Shown here: one piece after another, positions 32,079-36,684 of the stretch
Position numbering within the stretch: position 1 is the stretch's first letter
Layout of the letters: each line of letters begins with the position of its first letter
Origin: Rhodoferax sp.
Lineage (GTDB): Bacteria > Pseudomonadota > Gammaproteobacteria > Burkholderiales > Burkholderiaceae_C
Direction of reading: 5' to 3'
Length of the DNA stretch: 36,684 nt
Assembly: GCF_010365055.1 (NCBI RefSeq)
Contig: NZ_JAAFHA010000038.1
Coordinates: forward strand, 1 to 36,684
Notes under the pieces: generated by a model
Database searches by the model: none
The model's input: only the letters and a program-made list of their open reading frames with translations
What the model was told of the DNA's origin: nothing
Made by a program: the position numbers and the translations under genes

Positions 32079-33140
32079 ATGAAGAAAATAGTCCTCAGCG
32101 CGCTGCTTGCGGCGGCAATGCTGTGCCACATGTCGACGGCGGGCGCCGCAGTCGACTACAAAATCGTGACAGCGTCCGAGCGCGGCACCTACATCAAGAT
32201 CGGGCGCGATCTGTCCCAACTGATTGCGCCCTTGGCCGACATCAATCTCGATGCGGTGCCCTCGGCTGGATCGGCAGAGAACGTTCGACGCTTGCGCTAC
32301 GAGCCAGGTGTCAAGCTGGCCTTGGTTCAGTCGGATGTCTACCAGTCCTACATCGACATCGCAGCGGGCGGAAACGCAGCGGCGAGTAGCTTGATCCGGC
32401 CGCTGCGCGTGATCATGCCGCTCTACAACGAGGAAATCTACTTCATTGTGCGTGCCGACTCCGAGCGTAACTTCATCCACGAAATCAAGAATGCCAGGAT
32501 CAACGCCGGTGAGGCCGGAAGCGGCACAGCCTTGACTTCGGCGACGCTCTACCGTTTGATGTTTGGCGAGCCCATGCCGGACGCCAGCGTGAGCTTCCTT
32601 TCCAACGAGGAGGCGCTGGCCAAGCTGGTGACGGACAAGACGGTTGACGTGGTCGCGGTCGTTGCCGGTCAGCCCGCTAAACTGCTCGTTGACATGAAGC
32701 CCGAGTCGCGTCAACTCATCAAGCTTCTCAAGTTTGATCCCAAGCACCCGTCCAGCGAAGCAGCACTCAAGACCTATTTTCCGGCCAATGTGCGTGTCAG
32801 CAATTACCCCAATCTGCTCACGGCTGATCTCCCCGGGCTGGCCGTCAAGGCCTTTCTCGTGACCTACGATTTCCAGCTGAAAGACACGGAGACCCACCTG
32901 CGGCAGTTGGCGCGTTCGTTGTGCCAAAACTTTTCGATGCTGCAAGAAAAAGGACATCCAAAATGGCGCGAGGTTGCGCTGGCGCTCCCCGAGCTGGGTC
33001 GCGGCTGGTTTTACTATGCCCCGACGGCGCGCGAGATCAGGGCCTGTATTGCCGGGGAATTGAAACCCAGAACGCTGGTGAAGGCGCGGTCGGCAAAGCA
33101 GTGCTCACAGCAGGAACGGATTCTGGGTCTGTGCCAATAG
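32079..33140 (+). CDS. TAXI-family periplasmic solute-binding protein
   Basis: A 353-residue secreted protein of the TAXI (TRAP-associated extracytoplasmic immunogenic) family. The signal peptide is KKIVLSALLAAAMLCHMSTAGA. Then VDYKIVTASERGTYIKIGRDLSQLIAPL and the NVRRLRYEPGVKLALVQSDVYQSY / IRPLRVIMPLYNEEIYFIVRAD blocks are typical of the family. No TRAP permease gene is near, so it may serve sensing or another partner. The C-terminus ends QCSQQERILGLCQ, C342 and C352, matching the motif of the zinc-ribbon protein upstream. The ATG at 32079 has AGGAG about nine bases upstream. Confidence 0.82.
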   Translation: MKKIVLSALLAAAMLCHMSTAGAAVDYKIVTASERGTYIKIGRDLSQLIAPLADINLDAVPSAGSAENVRRLRYEPGVKLALVQSDVYQSYIDIAAGGNAAASSLIRPLRVIMPLYNEEIYFIVRADSERNFIHEIKNARINAGEAGSGTALTSATLYRLMFGEPMPDASVSFLSNEEALAKLVTDKTVDVVAVVAGQPAKLLVDMKPESRQLIKLLKFDPKHPSSEAALKTYFPANVRVSNYPNLLTADLPGLAVKAFLVTYDFQLKDTETHLRQLARSLCQNFSMLQEKGHPKWREVALALPELGRGWFYYAPTAREIRACIAGELKPRTLVKARSAKQCSQQERILGLCQ

Positions 33141-33206
33141 GCAGGCAGTGCGGTACGGCCAGTGGCAGAACCCAGGACGTGGCGCCGCGCTTGACGGCAC
33201 GTGGGC

Positions 33207-34151
33207 TCAAAACTTCGCATCACCCGTCGTAAAGGTGAAGCGACGAGAAAAGCTGGTGGCACCCAGGGTTCCGCTCAAGGTGACTTGATACAGCGTGTTG
33301 GCCTCCAGCGGTGTGCTGGTCGAAATGAATCCCTCGTTGTCTTCAACGATTTTATTGTCAGCCGTTGCGTTCCGATCGATCAAGCCGGTGACAGGCGCAA
33401 GGATCGGCACGTTCGCGCCCGTCTTTGCATTGACCACGCTGGCGCTGGAAATGGTCAAACTCTTGCCTGCCCCGGCCACCACCGCAATCGAGGCGCCCAC
33501 TGGATGCGCGAAAAGATCGCGTCCAGGAAACGGATTGGGCGTTTCATGCCTGAGTGAACGCACCATGCCGACGGAGCCTTCGCAGGGGTAGGTGCGAACC
33601 GAAGCGGCCTTCTCGACCTGGAAGCCCTCACTGTTCTTTGCCGCCAGGACGATGTTGACGATGTTCTGGTTGTCATTCATCAGACCCAGATCAATCTTTT
33701 CCTTCACGCCGATGCCCACCTCGCGGTAACCGCGCAGCATGTTCACCAGGTGATAAGGGGCGTTCAGCAGGCTTCTGACCGCATTGGCGCCAGAGCCTTG
33801 CTCGATGCCGCTGTGAAACACCTGCACCTCAGTGGACTCAAATGAAAAATCCGGACCATAGTCGGCCGTAATCACGCGATCCCAAGGCGCGACGCCGGTA
33901 AATCCGGGCGTGCCCGGCCTTTGCATATGCCCTTGCGCATGATTGACAAAGAGCCAGGCGGCATGGCTTTTTGCGGCGCTATCGAGTTCGGCACTCTGTC
34001 GCAACGGGCCAAATCCGCAGTGAGAACGCTCACGGTTGAGCAGCTCAAACGCGTACATTTCTTCCGACGCCGCCGGGTAGCTGTAAGTGGCTGCCGGCGC
34101 CCAATTCATGAACGCCGAGAGAGCGACAGCCGTGACGAACCCAGGCTTCAT
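33207..34151 (-). CDS. Secreted CAP-domain (SCP/PR1-like) protein
   Basis: A 314-residue secreted protein with a signal peptide ending MNWAPA. A CAP domain follows at about 30-200: FELLNRERSHCGFGPLRQSAELDSAAKSHAAWLFVNHAQGHMQ, with candidate zinc-site histidines H68 and H75, and later YREVGIGVKEKIDLGLMN. The last ~110 residues (GASIAVVAGAGKSLTISSASVVNAKTG...) form a beta-rich C-terminal module of unknown role. CAP proteins are found in bacterial envelopes, with varied or unknown functions. It is co-directional with purL, 32 bases away, but no ribosome-binding site is clear. Confidence 0.8.
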   Translation of the reverse strand: MKPGFVTAVALSAFMNWAPAATYSYPAASEEMYAFELLNRERSHCGFGPLRQSAELDSAAKSHAAWLFVNHAQGHMQRPGTPGFTGVAPWDRVITADYGPDFSFESTEVQVFHSGIEQGSGANAVRSLLNAPYHLVNMLRGYREVGIGVKEKIDLGLMNDNQNIVNIVLAAKNSEGFQVEKAASVRTYPCEGSVGMVRSLRHETPNPFPGRDLFAHPVGASIAVVAGAGKSLTISSASVVNAKTGANVPILAPVTGLIDRNATADNKIVEDNEGFISTSTPLEANTLYQVTLSGTLGATSFSRRFTFTTGDAKF

Positions 34152-34183
34152 TCAGGTTGGCGGCTGACTGGCGGCGTCTCTAA

Positions 34184-36684
34184 TTACCCCACCCACCTGC
34201 GCGCATTCACCCACAGCTGCATCCACGGGCTCAGAGCTGACGGGTCGCCGTTGGTCCAGCTCATCTGGATGTTGCGAAACACCCGCTCGGGGTGCGGCAT
34301 CATCGCGGTGAAGCGGCCGTCTGCTGTGGTCACTGCCGTCAAACCGCCGGGGCTGCCGTTCGGGTTGAATGGGTAGGCCTCGGTCGCGCCACCATGGTTA
34401 TCGGTAAAGCGCATGGCGGCAATGGCCGTGTTGGCATTGCCGCGGTGCTTGAAGTTGGCAAAACCCTCACCGTGCGCCACGGCAATGGGCAAGCGGCTGC
34501 CCGCCATGCCTTTGAAGAACAAGGACGGGGAGTCCAGCACTTCCACCATCGAGAGCCGCGCCTCGAAGCGCTCACTCTGGTTCGTGGTGAAGCGCGGCCA
34601 ATCTTGGGCGCCGGGAATGATGTCGGCCAGTTCGGCAAACATCTGGCAACCGTTGCACACGCCCAGGCCGAAGGTGTCGCTGCGGCCAAAAAAGGCCTTG
34701 AACTGCTCCGCCAAAACGGGGTTGAAGGTGATGGAGCGCGCCCAGCCGATGCCGGCACCGAGCGTGTCGCCATAGCTGAAGCCGCCGCACGCCACCACAC
34801 CTTGGAAGTCGGCCAGCTTGGCGCGGCCACTCTGCAGGTCGGTCATGTGCACGTCAAAGGCTTCGAACCCGGCCTCGGTGAAGGCGTAGGCCATCTCGAC
34901 GTGCGAGTTGACACCCTGCTCGCGCAGTACCGCCACTTTGGGGCGCGTCAGCATGAGCGCCGGGCTTGCCATGCTTGCTACGGATTCAGTAGCTGCTTGC
35001 GCATATTCCGCGAGGGCTAGCGCCTGATTTTCTGTAAATTTGAGATGCAAACCCGGATCCAGCGGGTCACCCGCAGCAGCGTGCTCGGCTTCGGCGCAGG
35101 CCGGGTTGTCGCGTTGCTGGCAGATCTTCCAGCTGGTCGCGTCCCAAACCTGGTGCAGGTCCTGCAACTTGGCGCTGAACACTTGCTTTGCGTCGCGCCA
35201 GACCTGCACTTGGCCGACACCGCCCTGGATGGTCGAGTCAACCGGGCGGGTCTTGCCGATGACGTGGCTGTATTTGCTCAAGCCATGGTCGCGCAGGGTT
35301 TGCATGACCTCGTTGCGCTGCGCGGCGCGCACCTGCAGCACGACACCCAGCTCTTCGCTGAACAGGGCTTTGAGCGTGAGCTCCTCGCGCCGACCGCTGA
35401 CCTGGCCGGCCCAGTTCTTGGCATCGCCATAGTCCATGCGGCTGTCTGAGATGCCGTCGCCCTCCAGCACGAGCATGTCCACATTGAGCGCCACGCCGAT
35501 GTGGCCGGCGAACGCCATCTCCACCACAGCCGCAAACAGGCCGCCGTCGCTGCGGTCGTGGTAGGCCAGAATTTGCCCCTGCGCGCGCAAGGCGTTCACG
35601 GCCTTGACCAGGTTCACCAGGTCTTGCGGATGGTCCAGATCCGGCACTTCGTCGCCCATCTGACCCAGCGTTTGCGCCAGCATGCTGCCACCCATGCGGT
35701 TTTGGCCGCGCCCCAGGTCCACCAGCAGCAGCGTCGTGTCTTCCAGCGCATTCAATTGCGGGCTCAAAGTGCCGCGCACATCAGGCAGCGTGGCAAAGGC
35801 GGTCACGATCAGCGACACCGGCGACGTCACCTTCTTGGCGCCCTCCTCGTCTTTCCACTGCGTGCGCATCGAGAGTGAATCTTTGCCGACCGGGATGGAA
35901 ATGCCCAGCGCCGGGCACAACTCCAGACCAACGGCTTTCACCGTGGCGTAGAGCGCGGCGTCTTCGCCCGGCTCGCCACAGGCCGCCATCCAGTTGGCCG
36001 ACAGCTTGACGCGGGGCAGCTCAATGGGTGCGGCCAGCAAGTTGGTGATGCTTTCCGCCACGGCCATGCGCCCGCTGGCCGGCGCGTTCACGCTCGCCAG
36101 CGGCGTGCGCTCGCCCATGCTCATGACCTCACCGGTAAAACCCTTGAAATCGGCCAGCGTCACGGCGCAGTCCGCCACCGGCACCTGCCAGGGTCCGACC
36201 ATCTGGTCGCGGTGACTTAAGCCCCCCACGGTGCGGTCGCCGATGGTGATCAGAAAACGCTTGGACGCCACGGTCGCACTAGCCAGCACGTCGATGCAGG
36301 CTTTTTGCAGATCGACACCGGTCAGGTTGACGGGCGCAAAGGTGCGCGCCACTGTTTTGACGTCGCGGTGCATCTTGGGCGGTTTGCCCAGCAGCACGTT
36401 CATCGGCATGTTGACTGGCGACTCTTTGCCCGCGTCAACCAGTTCCAATTGGCGCTCGTCGGTCGCCACGCCCACCACAGCAAAGGGGCAGCGCTCGCGT
36501 TCGCACAGTGCCGTGAACAGCGCCAACGACTCGGGCGCGATCGCCAGCACGTAACGTTCCTGGCTCTCGTTGCACCAGATTTCCTTGGGGGCCATGCCGG
36601 ACTCTTCCAGTGGCACGGCGCGCAGGTCGAAGCGGGCGCCGCGCCCGGCGTCGTTGGTGAGCTCGGGGAAGGCGTTGCTCAAAC
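34184..36684 (-). CDS. purL: Phosphoribosylformylglycinamidine synthase PurL (N-terminal part outside window)
   Basis: The C-terminal 832 codons of the large, fused PurL, which makes FGAM from FGAR, glutamine and ATP in purine synthesis. AIR-synthase-type ATP-binding parts include GDRTVGGLSHRDQMVGPWQ and LAYHDRSDGGLFAAVVEMAF. The C-terminal glutaminase domain starts at RPKVAVLREQGVNSHVEMAYAF, has the catalytic cysteine in GVCNGCQMFAEL, and ends MMPHPERVFRN with the histidine-glutamate of the triad. The linker before it (FTENQALALAEYAQAATESV) is repeat-encoded. The reading frame is open to the edge of the window, so the gene is partial here. Confidence 0.93.
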   Translation of the reverse strand, partial: LSNAFPELTNDAGRGARFDLRAVPLEESGMAPKEIWCNESQERYVLAIAPESLALFTALCERERCPFAVVGVATDERQLELVDAGKESPVNMPMNVLLGKPPKMHRDVKTVARTFAPVNLTGVDLQKACIDVLASATVASKRFLITIGDRTVGGLSHRDQMVGPWQVPVADCAVTLADFKGFTGEVMSMGERTPLASVNAPASGRMAVAESITNLLAAPIELPRVKLSANWMAACGEPGEDAALYATVKAVGLELCPALGISIPVGKDSLSMRTQWKDEEGAKKVTSPVSLIVTAFATLPDVRGTLSPQLNALEDTTLLLVDLGRGQNRMGGSMLAQTLGQMGDEVPDLDHPQDLVNLVKAVNALRAQGQILAYHDRSDGGLFAAVVEMAFAGHIGVALNVDMLVLEGDGISDSRMDYGDAKNWAGQVSGRREELTLKALFSEELGVVLQVRAAQRNEVMQTLRDHGLSKYSHVIGKTRPVDSTIQGGVGQVQVWRDAKQVFSAKLQDLHQVWDATSWKICQQRDNPACAEAEHAAAGDPLDPGLHLKFTENQALALAEYAQAATESVASMASPALMLTRPKVAVLREQGVNSHVEMAYAFTEAGFEAFDVHMTDLQSGRAKLADFQGVVACGGFSYGDTLGAGIGWARSITFNPVLAEQFKAFFGRSDTFGLGVCNGCQMFAELADIIPGAQDWPRFTTNQSERFEARLSMVEVLDSPSLFFKGMAGSRLPIAVAHGEGFANFKHRGNANTAIAAMRFTDNHGGATEAYPFNPNGSPGGLTAVTTADGRFTAMMPHPERVFRNIQMSWTNGDPSALSPWMQLWVNARRWVG
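34976..35040 (+). repeat. Dispersed Comamonadaceae-type repeat, copy A (in purL linker)
   Basis: TTCAGTAGCTGCTTGCGCAT, TTCCGCGAGGGCTAG, CGCCTGATTTTCTGTAAATT in order. It lies in-frame on the opposite strand of purL and encodes the linker between the synthetase and glutaminase halves. It shares ARTAGCT, GGGCTAG and TAAATT with copy C and the first two blocks with copy B. Confidence 0.65.

Noticed and set aside
1..36684. CRISPR arrays, tRNA or rRNA genes, prophage structural genes
   Set aside because: I saw no regularly spaced repeats, no tRNA cloverleaf with TTCGA arm and CCA context, and no rRNA or phage structural sequences.

Overview
The window looks like the chromosome of a GC-rich betaproteobacterium, most likely a member of the Burkholderiales (Comamonadaceae, Rhodoferax/Polaromonas-like). 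Supports are the zapB-zapA-6S RNA order, a cobalamin riboswitch ahead of btuB, a phasin gene, DUF2934, a TAXI-type binding protein, and two short dispersed repeats that I remember from this family (from memory, not searched). The genus is an inference.

Bases 1-8765 are a defence/accessory island, almost all on the minus strand. It reads, in transcription order: a DUF1778/GNAT toxin-antitoxin pair, jetA, a VapBC pair with its own palindromic operator, jetB and jetC of a type I Wadjet (SMC-type anti-plasmid) system, then a remnant of an ORF6N-domain gene cut by an ISL3-family insertion sequence whose left end is base 1 of the window. The nuclease gene jetD, normally next after jetC, is not in the window.

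Bases 8842-14790 are a cobalamin uptake operon on the minus strand: riboswitch and terminator, btuB-like receptor, a signal-less BtuF-like protein, a secreted BtuF-like protein, BtuC-like permease and BtuD-like ATPase. The riboswitch carries a repeat hairpin inside its P3 region.

Bases 14834-18690 are ordinary plus-strand housekeeping genes: zapB, zapA, 6S RNA, a TauE/SafE permease, msrB, yciB, a BolA-family gene and a parvulin foldase ended by a clear terminator.

Bases 18848-21178 hold a minus-strand sulfur-handling operon: an ArsR-rhodanese fusion regulator whose TTG start sits in a palindromic operator, a frameshifted methyltransferase remnant, a DsrE-family protein, an unknown secreted protein and a secreted rhodanese. 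A DUF1624 membrane protein and a U32 peptidase/RlhA homologue follow, divergently arranged.

Bases 24218-34151 are a stress and envelope-type accessory region: phasin, alpha/beta hydrolase, nitroreductase remnant, DUF2934 protein, DHH-family phosphoesterase, cyclopropane fatty acid synthase, an accessory-looking FtsH, a double zinc-ribbon membrane protein, a TAXI-type periplasmic protein and a secreted CAP-domain protein. Three TTGA-N6-TCAA palindromes (FNR/CRP geometry) lie here. The zinc-ribbon and TAXI proteins share an unusual C-terminal cysteine-pair motif. The window ends inside purL, whose interdomain linker is encoded by a dispersed repeat.
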